Below, one piece after another: positions 20,142 through 28,927 of a DNA stretch of 64,000 nucleotides. Source of the stretch: DAHUYF01 sp963838385 (GTDB lineage Bacteria > Pseudomonadota > Alphaproteobacteria > ATCC43930 > CGMCC-115725); the NCBI GenBank assembly GCA_963838385.1, contig CAWIRE010000006.1, positions 620,001 through 684,000 of the forward strand. Direction: 5' to 3'. The translations under genes and the position numbers were made by a program. Position 1 is the first letter of the stretch. Each line of letters begins with the position of its first letter. The notes beneath the pieces are model-generated. The model did not search any database and was not told the DNA's origin. It saw only the letters and a list, made by a program, of their open reading frames with translations.

Positions 20142-21005
20142 ATGACCGACACGCCGCTGGAACCTTTGCTGCAGCGCATCGCCGATGCGCTGGACCGCCT
20201 GGCGCCGCCTTCGGCGCCGAGGAACGACCTCGATGCGGCCGACGCCTTCGTCTGGCATGCCGAGCGCGGCTGGCTCGAGCCGGTGCCGGCGGTCAACCGC
20301 GTCGATCTCGACCTGCTGCAGGGCATCGAGCGGGTGCGCGACATCCTGCTCGAGAACACCCGCCGCTTCGCCGAGGGGCTGCCCGCCAACAACGTGCTGC
20401 TGTGGGGCGCGCGCGGCATGGGCAAGAGCTCGCTGGTGAAGGCGGTGCACGCCGCGGTCAATGCCGCGGCGCCGCGCTCGCTGGTGCTGGTGGAGATCCA
20501 CCGCGAGGACATCCCCACGCTCCCCCGCCTGCTGGCGCTGCTGCGCACGGGCGACAGGCGCTGCCTGCTGTTCTGCGACGACCTCTCCTTCGACCAGCAG
20601 GACGCCAGCTACAAATCGCTGAAGGCGGTGCTGGAGGGCGGCATCGAAGGCCGTCCGGCGAATGTGGTGCTCTATGCCACCTCGAACCGGCGCCATCTGC
20701 TGTCGCGCGACATGATCGAGAACGAGCGCTCGACCGCGATCAACCCCGGCGAGGCGGTCGAGGAGAAGGTCTCGCTTTCCGACCGCTTCGGCTTGTGGCT
20801 GGGATTCCATGCCTGCGACCAGGAGACCTATCACGCCATGGTGCGCGGATATGCCGGGCGCTACGGGCTGGAGCTGCCGCCGGAGCAGCTGCGCGCCGAG
20901 GCGAGCGAATGGGCGATCACCCGCGGCGCCCGCTCGGGCCGCGTCGCCTGGCAGTACATCCAGGACCTCGCCGGCCGGCTCGGCAAGCAGATCGGGAACG
21001 GATAG
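20142..21005 (+). CDS. DUF815 family AAA-type ATPase
   Basis: A 287-residue P-loop ATPase. Walker A is VLLWGARGMGKSSLVKAV, Walker B LLFCDDLSF, followed by VVLYATSNRRHLLSRDM as sensor 1 and VSLSDRFGLWLGFHACDQET. This is the DUF815 signature. An ATG at 20118 in frame would add eight residues. In alphaproteobacteria the gene is typically next to nlpD and yajC, as here. The cellular role is not established; it is probably a cytoplasmic chaperone-like ATPase. Confidence 0.9.
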   Translation: MTDTPLEPLLQRIADALDRLAPPSAPRNDLDAADAFVWHAERGWLEPVPAVNRVDLDLLQGIERVRDILLENTRRFAEGLPANNVLLWGARGMGKSSLVKAVHAAVNAAAPRSLVLVEIHREDIPTLPRLLALLRTGDRRCLLFCDDLSFDQQDASYKSLKAVLEGGIEGRPANVVLYATSNRRHLLSRDMIENERSTAINPGEAVEEKVSLSDRFGLWLGFHACDQETYHAMVRGYAGRYGLELPPEQLRAEASEWAITRGARSGRVAWQYIQDLAGRLGKQIGNG

Positions 21006-21038
21006 GCGAAGGCGCGTCAGCACTTGCGTTCTAACCTG

Positions 21039-21109
21039 CACCGTGCGGGCTTTCGCGGTTGCTGCGCAACCGCTGGCGCCCGCCAGCGACGACGCTTCGC
21101 GTCGCGCTA
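21039..21109 (-). repeat. TAG-anchored triple-hairpin repeat, copy A (nlpD 3' end)
   Basis: Read in the nlpD sense, the element begins with the nlpD TAG and contains hairpin 1 GACGC-GAA-GCGTC, hairpin 2 GCTGGC-GGGC-GCCAGC, hairpin 3 GCGGTTGC-GCA-GCAACCGC and the tail AAGCCCGCACGGT. Copies occur at the stops of four other genes in this window. It is likely a terminator or mRNA 3'-end stabiliser. Confidence 0.85.
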
Positions 21110-22267
21110 ACCGCGCGAGGCGGTCGCCGCTTCCTGCGGCAGGTAGTCGCCGGGATCGAGCGCGCGCGTGCCGTGGCGGATCTCGAAATGGAGCTGCGGC
21201 TCGCCCACCGCGCCGGTGGCGCCCACCCGCGCGATCGGCTGGCCGCGCCGCACGCGTTCGCCGCGCTTCACCAGCAGCACCGAATTGTGGGCATAGGCGG
21301 TCATCCAGCCATCGGCGTGCTTGATCAGCACGAGGTTGCCGTAGCCGCGCAGCTCGTTGCCGGCATAGGCGACGACGCCGGCATCGGCGGCCAGCACCGC
21401 GGTGCCCGCGGGCGCGGCGATGTTGATCCCGTCGTTTTGCGTGCCGCCCTCGCCATTGCCGTAGGTGCTGAGGATGCGGCCATGCACCGGCCAGATGAAG
21501 CTGCGGCTGCCCTCGCGCGGGGCCGCCGCAGGGGGCGGCGGCAGCGCTGCCAGCTTCTCCTCCGGCGCCGGCGTCGGCGCTGCGGCGGCGGCCGCGGAAG
21601 GCGGCGCCGCGCGGGCAGGCGCCGGTGCCGGCGCTGCCTGCTCTGCGCGCTCCGGGCGGGGCGGCGGTGGCGGCGGCGGCGGGGTGGGAAAGCCGGCATC
21701 GGGCGCGGCCGCAACGGCGCCGGGCGGTGGCCCCTCAGGGCGCGCCGGCGGCGCGGCCGCGGCGGCATAGGCCGCGGCCGGAGCGGTCGCCTGGATCACC
21801 GGCGCCTGCGCCGCCTCGACCGGGGCGGGCAGCATCAGCGCCTCGCCGACGCGCACGCGATAGGGCGGCTCGAGCCCGTTGTTGCGCGCCAGCGTGCTGG
21901 TGTCGACGCCATAGAGCCGCGAGATGCTGTAGAGCGTGTCGCCGGGCTGGACGACGTGCTCCCGGACCTGCGGCACGGCGAGGCTGCGCCCGGCGGCGAG
22001 CCGATAGGGCGGCTGGAGCCCGTTCGCCTCGATCAGCGAGCGGACCGGCACGTCATAGCGCCGCGCGATGCCGTAGAGCGTCTCGCCCGGCTGCACCACG
22101 ACCCGGTCGGGATGCGGCACCATCGGCTGGGGGCCGCCCGCTGCCCGTTGGGTCTGCGGCGCGCCGCCGGCAACCACGGGCGCCGGCGGCGCGGTGCGTG
22201 CGCAACCGGCAAGCGCAGCGGCCAGCAGCAGGACTGCAAGGCGCAGACGACGGGTCCGTGCCATCAT
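21107..22267 (-). CDS. nlpD: LysM/M23 lipoprotein, NlpD-like amidase activator
   Basis: Envelope lipoprotein of 386 residues. The signal peptide ends in LAAALAGC (lipobox Cys22), and two LysM domains (about 55-98, VVVQPGETLYGIARRYDVPV; 104-147, HVVQPGDTLYSISRLYGVDT) bind peptidoglycan. A Pro/Ala-rich linker leads to a LytM/M23 domain (about 260-375). The zinc ligands are degenerate: NDGIN replaces HxGxD and QLHFEI replaces HxH. It therefore probably activates an N-acetylmuramyl amidase rather than cutting peptidoglycan. The TAG is part of the structured repeat. It lies downstream of surE-pcm in the conserved order. Confidence 0.9.
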   Translation of the reverse strand: MMARTRRLRLAVLLLAAALAGCARTAPPAPVVAGGAPQTQRAAGGPQPMVPHPDRVVVQPGETLYGIARRYDVPVRSLIEANGLQPPYRLAAGRSLAVPQVREHVVQPGDTLYSISRLYGVDTSTLARNNGLEPPYRVRVGEALMLPAPVEAAQAPVIQATAPAAAYAAAAAPPARPEGPPPGAVAAAPDAGFPTPPPPPPPPRPERAEQAAPAPAPARAAPPSAAAAAAPTPAPEEKLAALPPPPAAAPREGSRSFIWPVHGRILSTYGNGEGGTQNDGINIAAPAGTAVLAADAGVVAYAGNELRGYGNLVLIKHADGWMTAYAHNSVLLVKRGERVRRGQPIARVGATGAVGEPQLHFEIRHGTRALDPGDYLPQEAATASRG

Positions 22268-22327
22268 CGTCGCAGTCTAGGAGGCTGCAGGAGAATTTGC
22301 ATCCGCCATGGCCGCGGCGGGCGGTGC

Positions 22328-22996
22328 TCACTCGCGCCTGGCGGCGGGCGCGGCGTTGCGCGGCAGCCCCGCCACCAGCGGCACGAAGCGCACCGGGCCC
22401 AGATCCTCGGTGATGAGGACGCCGTCGCGGCGGCGGATGCGCACCAGCTGCTGGCCGCGGCGCTCCTCGCCCACCGGCGCCACCAGGATGCCGCCTTCGG
22501 CCAGGCTGTTGACCAGCACCTGCGGCACCTCCGGCGCGGCGGCCGTGATCATGATGCGATCGAACGGCGCCTGCTCGGGCCAGCCCCTGCTGCCATCGCC
22601 GAAGCGCGTCGTGACGTTGTGGATCTTGAGCTCGGCGAAGCGCTTCTCCGCGTCCTTGAGCAGCGGGCGGTGGCGCTCCATGGTGAAGACGCGGCGGCAG
22701 AGCTTGGCGAGGATAGATGCCTGGTAGCCCGAGCCGGTGCCGATCTCCAGCACCTTGTGGCGGTCGCCGACCTCGAGCGCCTGGGTCATCAGCGCCACCA
22801 CCAGCGGCTGGCTGATGGTCTGCGCCTGGCCGATCGGCAAGGCCACGTTCTCCCAGGCCTGGTCGCGGAAGGCCGCCGGCACGAAGGCCTCGCGCCTGAC
22901 GCGCTCGAGTGCGCCGAGCACGCGCGCGTCGGTGATGCCGAGGCCGCGCAGCTCCATCAGCAGCCGCAGCACCTTGGGCGCCTGAACGTCGTTCAC
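22328..22996 (-). CDS. pcm: Protein-L-isoaspartate O-methyltransferase
   Basis: Repairs isoaspartyl residues in aged proteins using SAM. The 222-residue protein carries the SAM motif VLEIGTGSGYQASILAKL, the substrate-site region ENVALPIGQAQTISQP and FDRIMITAAAPEVP. It uses a GTG start that overlaps the surE stop as GTGA, so translation is coupled. The surE-pcm-nlpD order is conserved across proteobacteria. A second PCMT-like gene lies at 46630. Confidence 0.95.
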   Translation of the reverse strand: MNDVQAPKVLRLLMELRGLGITDARVLGALERVRREAFVPAAFRDQAWENVALPIGQAQTISQPLVVALMTQALEVGDRHKVLEIGTGSGYQASILAKLCRRVFTMERHRPLLKDAEKRFAELKIHNVTTRFGDGSRGWPEQAPFDRIMITAAAPEVPQVLVNSLAEGGILVAPVGEERRGQQLVRIRRRDGVLITEDLGPVRFVPLVAGLPRNAAPAARRE

Positions 22997-23776
22997 TTGA
23001 ACACCTTCTTGAGCTCGGCGAGCGCCGGGCCGTTGGTGAGGTCGAGATAGATCGGCGACAGCGATACCTTGCCTTCGGTGACGGCATTGAGATCGGTGCC
23101 CGGCATGTCCGGCACCTCCTCGCGCAGCGGGCCGATCCAGAAATAGGCGCGTCCGCGCGGATCGGCGCGCTCGATGACGCCGTCGCCGATCTTGCGCTTG
23201 CCTTGCCGCGCCGCGACGATGCCGGTCACCTTGTCCGCCGCCACCGCCGGGAAATTGACGTTGATCAGCGTGTTGCGCGGCCAAGGCTCGGCCGTCAGCC
23301 GCTTGATCACGCGGGCCGCATAGGCCTGCGCCGTCTTCCACGGGATGGCGCGGCGGTCCTCGTAATGCTGGCTCAGCGCGATCGCCGGCACGTCCAGCAG
23401 CGTCGCCTCCATCGCCGCCGCCACGGTGCCGGAATAGGTCACGTCCTCGCCGAGATTGGCGCCGGCATTGATGCCGGAGAGCACGAGATCGGGCGGGTGG
23501 TCGCGCAGGATGGTCTTGATCGCGAGCAGCACGCAGTCGGTCGGCGTGCCGTCGATGGCGAAGCGGCGCGGGCCGAGCTTGCGGATGCGCAGCGGGCGGC
23601 TGAGGGTGAGCGAGTGGCTGGCGCCGCTCTGCTCCTGCTCCGGGGCGACGACCCAGAACGTCGCGGGCGAGCGTGCGCGCGAGCTTGGCGAGCAGCTTGA
23701 TGCCCGGAGCCTCGACGCCGTCGTCGTTGGTGACCAGGATGCGCGCGGCGGCGAGGTCGAGCGGCCGGTCAAACAC
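22993..23776 (-). pseudogene. surE: 5'/3'-nucleotidase SurE with one inserted base
   Basis: Nucleoside monophosphate phosphatase of stationary-phase survival. The first frame gives RILVTNDDGVEAPGIKLLAK (metal-binding DD) to LARD; the second continues WVVAPEQEQSGASHSLTLSR, LVLSGINAGANLGEDVTYSG and INVNFPA. Deleting one base of the AA at 23657-23658 restores the usual DVWVVAPE and exactly 261 codons. Its start overlaps serS by eight bases and its stop overlaps pcm. It is almost certainly a functional gene carrying a sequence error. Confidence 0.9.
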
Positions 23777-25043
23777 CGCCGATCACTTCCAGCCCGCCCA
23801 GATAGGGCTTGAGCGCGTCGGGCACGGCGATGGTGCCGTCGCTTTGCTGGTAGTTCTCCAGCACGGCGATGAGCGTCCGCCCTACGGCGAGGCCGGAGCC
23901 GTTGAGCGTGTGGACGAAGCGCGTCCCCTTCCCTTCCGCCGGGCGGAAGCGCGCCTTCATCCGCCGCGCCTGGAAGTCGCCGCAGTTGGAGCAGCTCGAG
24001 ATCTCGCGATAGGCGCCCTGGCCGGGCAGCCAGACCTCGATGTCGTAGGTCTTGCGCGCCGAGAAGCCCATATCGCCGGCGCAGAGCAGCATCACGCGGT
24101 AGGCCAGGCCCAGGCGCTTCAGCACCTCCTCGGCGCAGGCGGTCATGCGCTCGTGCTCGGCGTCGGAACGGTCGGGATGCGCGATCGACACCAGCTCGAC
24201 CTTGGAGAACTGGTGCTGCCGGATCATGCCGCGCGTGTCCTTGCCGGCGGCGCCGGCCTCGGCGCGGAAGCACGGCGTCCAGGCGGTGACGCGCCGCGGC
24301 AGCTCGGCCTCGTCGAGAATGCGCTCGCCGAAAAGATTGGTCAGCGACACCTCGGCCGTCGGGATCAGCCACAGGCCTTGCGTCGTCTTGAACTGGTCGT
24401 CGGCGAATTTCGGCAGCTGGCCGGTGCCGAACATGGTCTCGTCGCGCACCAGCAGCGGCGGATTGACCTCGAGATAGCCGAACTCGCGCGTGTGCAGATC
24501 CAGCATGAACTGCGCCAGCGCCCGCTCCAGCCGCGCCAGCGCGCCGGTGAGCACGACGAAGCGCGCGCCGGAGAGCCGGCTCGCGGTCTCGAAATCCATC
24601 ATCCCCAAGGCCTCGCCGAGCGCGGCGTGGTCCTTGGGCGCAAAGCCGAACATCGGCGGCGTGCCGTGCTGGCGCACCAGCCGGTTGTGGGTCTCGTCGA
24701 GACCGTCCGGCACCTCGGCGGCGGGAAGGTTGGGGAGCGCCGCGAGCAGGCGGTCGAGCTCCGCCTTCAGCGCCGCGGCGCGCGCCTCCAGCGCCGCTTG
24801 CCGGTCCTTGCTCTGCGCGACTCGCGCCAGGATCTCGCCGGCGTCGCGACCCTGCGCCTTGGCGGCGCCGATCTCGCGCGCCAGCCTGTTGCGCTCGGCC
24901 TGAAGCTGCTCCGCCTCGGTCTGCGCCTCGCGCCATTGCCGGTCGAGCGTCACGACCTCGCCCGCGGCGCCGGCGAGGCCGCGCCGTGCCAGGCCCCGCT
25001 CATACTCGTTGGGGTTGTCGCGAATCCACTTCAGGTCGAGCAT
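23769..25043 (-). CDS. serS: Seryl-tRNA synthetase
   Basis: Charges tRNA-Ser (and tRNA-Sec where present). The 424 residues comprise an N-terminal coiled-coil arm (about 30-100, rich in Glu/Arg/Ala) and the class II catalytic core. Motif 2 lies in CFRAEAGAAGKDTRGMIRQH and motif 3 in LNGSGLAVGRTLIAVLENYQ. SCSNCGDFQARR is the family signature. It is complete and intact, between tatC (220 bases upstream) and surE (overlapping). Confidence 0.97.
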   Translation of the reverse strand: MLDLKWIRDNPNEYERGLARRGLAGAAGEVVTLDRQWREAQTEAEQLQAERNRLAREIGAAKAQGRDAGEILARVAQSKDRQAALEARAAALKAELDRLLAALPNLPAAEVPDGLDETHNRLVRQHGTPPMFGFAPKDHAALGEALGMMDFETASRLSGARFVVLTGALARLERALAQFMLDLHTREFGYLEVNPPLLVRDETMFGTGQLPKFADDQFKTTQGLWLIPTAEVSLTNLFGERILDEAELPRRVTAWTPCFRAEAGAAGKDTRGMIRQHQFSKVELVSIAHPDRSDAEHERMTACAEEVLKRLGLAYRVMLLCAGDMGFSARKTYDIEVWLPGQGAYREISSCSNCGDFQARRMKARFRPAEGKGTRFVHTLNGSGLAVGRTLIAVLENYQQSDGTIAVPDALKPYLGGLEVIGGV

Positions 25044-25263
25044 CGGCGCCGGTTATAAAGGGATCGTCGGGTGGCGTCCATCGCGCGCTGGCGCCGGACG
25101 GCGCCGCCGCATCAGCCGCGCACGTTGCTCGAAGACAGCGCCGCAAACCCCTATGTCGCTGCGGCGGAGGCGATGCCGCGGGCCGTTCCCTGGATCGCCC
25201 GCTCGACGATGCGGTCGGCGACATGGGCGGCGTCGCGAGCCACCCGGAGAATCGGCCCGAGCC

Positions 25264-26079
25264 CTAAGTCCCCGACGGCTTGCCCGTGAGCTCCGCCTCC
25301 TCCGCCGCCTCGCGCTGGGCGCGCTGCTTCTCCACCAGGCGGCAGGAGAGGATCGAGATCTCGTAGAGCAGGAACAGCGGCACCATCAGCGACACCATGC
25401 TGAAGATGTCGGGCGGCGTCAGCACTCCGGCCACGGCGGTGATGACCACGACGGCATAGCGGCGCTTGGCGGCGAGCCCGGCGGCCGTGACCATGCCGAC
25501 GCGCGCCATCAGGGTCAGCAGCACCGGCATCTGGAAGGTGCAGCCGAAGGCGAAGATCAGCCGCATGACCAGCGTCAGGTACTCGCCGACCTTGGGCTGC
25601 AGCTCGATCGGCACGTTGCCGCCGCCGCCCGCCTCCTGGAAGCTCGCGAAGAAGCGGAAGGCGAGCGGGAAGATCATGTAATAGGCGAGCGCGGCGCCCA
25701 TCAGGAACAGCACCGGCGTGGCGAAGAGATAGGGCAGGAACGCGCGCCGCTCCTGCTTGTAGAGGCCGGGGGCGATGAAGCGCCAGACCTGGAAGGCGAT
25801 GGCGGGAAAGGCCAGGCAGAACGACACCCAGAAGGCGACGCGCAAATTGGTGAAGAACTTCTCGGTGAGGTCGGTATAGATGAAATGTCCGCCCGATTGC
25901 GCCGCCAGGATGTCGGCCAGCGGCCGCGCCAGGAAGTCATAGAGCTCGCGGCTGAAATAGGCGCAGGGCGCGAAGATGATCAGCCAGGCGACGATCGCGT
26001 AGAGCAGGCGCTGGCGCAGCTCGATCAGATGATCGAGCAGCGGCATCTTGCCTTGTTCGAGCTCTTCTTCCTCGGCCAT
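25264..26079 (-). CDS. tatC: Sec-independent translocase TatC
   Basis: Multi-spanning receptor for twin-arginine signal peptides. The 271 residues contain six helices. The N-terminal conserved region MPLLDHLIELRQRLLYAIVA and the periplasmic/TM2 part FWVSFCLAFPAIAFQVWRFI ... GLYKQERRAFLPY are the family signature; VVITAVAGVLTPPDIFSM is in the last helices. It lies six bases after tatB. Confidence 0.97.
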   Translation of the reverse strand: MAEEEELEQGKMPLLDHLIELRQRLLYAIVAWLIIFAPCAYFSRELYDFLARPLADILAAQSGGHFIYTDLTEKFFTNLRVAFWVSFCLAFPAIAFQVWRFIAPGLYKQERRAFLPYLFATPVLFLMGAALAYYMIFPLAFRFFASFQEAGGGGNVPIELQPKVGEYLTLVMRLIFAFGCTFQMPVLLTLMARVGMVTAAGLAAKRRYAVVVITAVAGVLTPPDIFSMVSLMVPLFLLYEISILSCRLVEKQRAQREAAEEAELTGKPSGT

Positions 26080-26085
26080 CGCGGC

Positions 26086-26580
26086 TCAGTCGTGCGTGCC
26101 GGATTTGGCGGCCGGCGGTTCCGGGTCCACGGCAGGCGGAGCCGCCGCCGGCTCCTGCGCAGCGGCAGGCTCGGGTGCCGGCGGCGCCGTCTCGGCAGGC
26201 GGGGGCGGCGCCGTCTCGGCGGTCGTCTCCGACGGCGCGTCGGCGGCGGCCGGCGCCGGCTCGGCGGGTGCGGGCGACGGCGCGTCGGCGAGCGTCGTCT
26301 CGGCCAGGCTGTCCTTGAGCTCGCCGCCGGGATCGATCGTGTTGGCGATGGTGTGGTCGAGATCGAGGGTGGTCGCGGTCTCGACCTGCTTGCGCACCTC
26401 TTCGAGCTCGGCCTCGCGGATCATCTGGTCGAGGCTGCTCTGGAAGTCGCGGGCGACCGAGCGGGCCCGCCCGACCCAGAAGCCCACGGTGCGCAGCACG
26501 CGCGGCAGGTCCTTGGGGCCGATCACCAGCAGCGCCACCACGCCGATCAACAGGATATGGGACCACGCAAGATCGAACAT
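26086..26580 (-). CDS. tatB: Sec-independent translocase TatB
   Basis: Single N-terminal helix (HILLIGVVALLVIGPKDLP, with the conserved Glu/Gly-Pro hinge as GPKDLP) followed by an amphipathic helix (RVLRTVGFWVGRARSVARD) and a long Pro/Ala/Glu-rich tail, 164 residues in all. The GPKDLP and FQSSLDQMIREAELEEVRKQ stretch favours TatB over TatA. The expected tatA gene is not found upstream: only 159 bases separate tatB from scpB. Confidence 0.92.
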   Translation of the reverse strand: MFDLAWSHILLIGVVALLVIGPKDLPRVLRTVGFWVGRARSVARDFQSSLDQMIREAELEEVRKQVETATTLDLDHTIANTIDPGGELKDSLAETTLADAPSPAPAEPAPAAADAPSETTAETAPPPPAETAPPAPEPAAAQEPAAAPPAVDPEPPAAKSGTHD

Positions 26581-26739
26581 CGCCGCCCGTTACCGCCAGA
26601 TGAGCACCGCCGCTCCGAAGCGGCGCGGATAATGGCAGATGGGGGCCAGCCCCGCAATGCAGCGGACCCTGGCGTTAACGATCCTGGCTCTCTGCTACCG
26701 GCGCGGCCTGCGGCGTCATCGCCGCCGGCGTCGCCGCGC

Positions 26740-27447
26740 TCACGCCGAGCCGCTCGCCTCCTCGTTGCTGCCGGGATCGAAGAGCGGCTCGTGCGGCTCC
26801 TCCTCCTCGTCTTCGGCCGGCTCCGCCTGGGCCGGCATGGCGTGCTCGCTCAGCGTGAAATCGGGGCGCGGACCGATCAGGCCGGTCGCCTTCAGCTCCT
26901 CGATGCCGGGCAGGTCGCGCCGGTCGGCGAGGCCGAACTGGGTGAGGAACTGGTCCGTGGTGATCCAGGTGACCGGCCGGCCCGGCGTCTCGCGCCGTCC
27001 CTTGGGAATGATCCAGCCGGCTTCCATCAGCACGTCGAGCGTGCCGCTGCTGACGATCACGCCGCGGATCTCCTCGATCTCGCCGCGCGTCACCGGCTGG
27101 TGATAGGCGACGATCGCCAGGGTCTCGATCGCCGCGCGCGACAGCTTGCGCGTCACCGTCTGCTCGAGCTTGAGCCGCGGCCCGAGATCGGGCGCGGTGC
27201 GCAGCGTCCAGCCGCCGGCAATGCGTATGACGTTGACGCCGCGGCCGGCATAATGGGCGCTGAGCTCGGCGACGAGCCCCGGAATGTCGCTGCCCTGCGG
27301 CAGGCGCAGCGCAATGCTTTCCTCGTCGAGCGGCGCGGCCGAGGCGAAGAGCAGCGCCTCGAGCAGGCGCAGCTGGTCGGCGCGCGGATCGGTCTCGGGC
27401 TCGCGCGCGGTCTCGCTCGTTTCGCTTGTCTCACTCGTTTCGTTCAT
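26740..27447 (-). CDS. scpB: Segregation and condensation protein B
   Basis: Winged-helix dimer that regulates the SMC-ScpA complex in chromosome segregation. The 235 residues show LRLLEALLFASAAPLDEESI, the core LSRAAIETLAIVAYHQPVTR and IVSSGTLDVLMEAGWIIPKG. The N terminus is an unusual triplet repeat, MNETSETSETSETAREPET, from a tandem 9-base DNA repeat. The C-terminal tail is Glu-rich. The ATG overlaps the scpA stop (ATGA). Confidence 0.94.
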   Translation of the reverse strand: MNETSETSETSETAREPETDPRADQLRLLEALLFASAAPLDEESIALRLPQGSDIPGLVAELSAHYAGRGVNVIRIAGGWTLRTAPDLGPRLKLEQTVTRKLSRAAIETLAIVAYHQPVTRGEIEEIRGVIVSSGTLDVLMEAGWIIPKGRRETPGRPVTWITTDQFLTQFGLADRRDLPGIEELKATGLIGPRPDFTLSEHAMPAQAEPAEDEEEEPHEPLFDPGSNEEASGSA

Positions 27448-28226
27448 GGGCTCTCCGGCAGGCTGCGGATATAGATCGGGCCGAAGGCGCTGTCCTGGCG
27501 CAGCTGCAGCTTGCCGGAGCGCGCCAGCTCCAGGCTCGCGGCAAAGGTGGCGGCGACCGCCGAGCGCTCGATGATGCCGCCGCGCAAGCCCGGCGGCAGG
27601 AAGCTCAGCAGCGTCCGCCATTCCGGCACGCGTCCGAGGACCCGCTCGAGGCGCTGCAGCGCATCGTCCATGGAATAGAGCTCCGGCGGCTCGATATGCA
27701 GCACCTGCGCCTCTTTGCGCTGGCGCTGGTCGCCATAGGCGCGCAGGAGATCGTAGAGCGACACCTCGTAGACCGGCTTCAGCACCCGCGGCAGGCCTTC
27801 GGGCGCGCCGCGGGCGAAGACGTCGCGCCCGAGCTGCGGGCGCGCCATCAACCGCGCCCCGGCCTGCTGCATCGCCTCCAGACGCTGGAGCTGGTGGGTG
27901 AGCGCCGCCGCCAGCTCGGCGCCGCTGGGCTCGTCCTGCGGCGCCGGCTCCGGCAGCAGCAGGCGCGACTTCAGATAGGCGAGCCAGGCCGCCATGACCA
28001 GGTAGTCGGCGGCGATCTCGAGCCGCAGCCGCCGCGCCGCGCTGATGAAGGCGAGGTACTGGTCGGCGAGCTGGGTGATCGAGATCTTGGTGAGATCGAC
28101 CTTCTGCTCGCGCGCCAGCGTGAGCAGCATGTCGATCGGTCCCTCGTAGCCCTCGAGGTCGACGACCAGCTCGGCCGAGGCCGGCGGCTCCGCCTTCGCC
28201 AGCTCGAACGGCTCGACCTCGTTCAT
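27444..28226 (-). CDS. scpA: Segregation and condensation protein A (kleisin)
   Basis: Bridges the SMC heads. The 260 residues open MNEVEPFELAKAEPPASAEL, then VDLEGYEGPIDMLLTLAREQ, the ScpA hallmark, with KVDLTKISITQLADQYLAFI and YLVMAAWLAYLKSRLLLPEP following; a C-terminal winged helix ends at RSLPESP. The start overlaps the upstream M50 gene's TGA (ATGA) and its own stop overlaps scpB. The true ATG was picked from a longer open frame by this coupling and by the family N terminus. Confidence 0.95.
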   Translation of the reverse strand: MNEVEPFELAKAEPPASAELVVDLEGYEGPIDMLLTLAREQKVDLTKISITQLADQYLAFISAARRLRLEIAADYLVMAAWLAYLKSRLLLPEPAPQDEPSGAELAAALTHQLQRLEAMQQAGARLMARPQLGRDVFARGAPEGLPRVLKPVYEVSLYDLLRAYGDQRQRKEAQVLHIEPPELYSMDDALQRLERVLGRVPEWRTLLSFLPPGLRGGIIERSAVAATFAASLELARSGKLQLRQDSAFGPIYIRSLPESP

Positions 28227-28927
28227 GCCCCGCCTGTCAGCCAGCCGATGCCGTGCACAACGTACCGCGCGACGAAATTGATGAGGTAGCGCACCAGGTC
28301 GAGATTGACGCCGAGGCGCTCGCCCGCCATCGGCAGCAGGATGAGCAGCGCGATCAGCAGCAGCAGGCCGTAGCGCTCCATGCGCGCCAGCGGGAACGCC
28401 AGGAAGTCCGGCAGCAGCCCGACGGCGACGCGGCCGCCATCGAGCGGCGGCAGCGGGATCATGTTGAAGACGGCGAGAATGACGTTGACGACGACCGATA
28501 CGGCGAGATTGTCGCCGACCCATTCGCGAGCGATCACCGGCACATAGGGCACGAGATAGAAGAGCAGCGCCGAGACGATGGCGAGCACGATGTTGATGCC
28601 CGGCCCGGCGAGCGCCACCCAGACCATGTCGCGACGGGGATGGCGAAGCTGGCCGAAATTCACCGGCACCGGCTTGGCGAAGCCGAAGACGAAGCGGCCT
28701 TGCGAGATCAGCAGCAGGAAGATCGGCATCAGGATCGTGCCGTAGAGGTCGATATGGCGCAGCGGGTTGAAGGTGACGCGGCCCATGCGGAAGGCGGTGT
28801 CGTCGCCGAGCCGGTGCGCCACGAAGCCATGCGCCGCCTCGTGGAAGGTGATGGCGAAGATGGCCGGCAGCGCGAAGATCGAGATCTGCTGCACCAGCGC
28901 GTCGAGCTGTCCTTCGATGCCGTGCAT
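28223..28927 (-). CDS. Site-2-protease-type M50 membrane metallopeptidase
   Basis: A 234-residue intramembrane zinc protease homologue. The HEAAH motif (HExxH, residues 29-33) sits in the first helix, and the third metal ligand in NMIPLPPLDGGRVAVGLLPD (NxxPxxxLDG). Helices follow around residues 93-118 and 125-150. It belongs to the stand-alone S2P/Rv1542-like group found next to scpA in alphaproteobacteria. The substrate is unknown. The ATG overlaps the nagZ TGA as TGATG; a GTG one codon earlier is also possible. Confidence 0.9.
   Translation of the reverse strand: MHGIEGQLDALVQQISIFALPAIFAITFHEAAHGFVAHRLGDDTAFRMGRVTFNPLRHIDLYGTILMPIFLLLISQGRFVFGFAKPVPVNFGQLRHPRRDMVWVALAGPGINIVLAIVSALLFYLVPYVPVIAREWVGDNLAVSVVVNVILAVFNMIPLPPLDGGRVAVGLLPDFLAFPLARMERYGLLLLIALLILLPMAGERLGVNLDLVRYLINFVARYVVHGIGWLTGGA

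Noticed and set aside
21059..23050. 663-codon plus-strand frame over nlpD/pcm/surE
   Set aside because: Antisense shadow across several genuine genes; crosses a repeat element.
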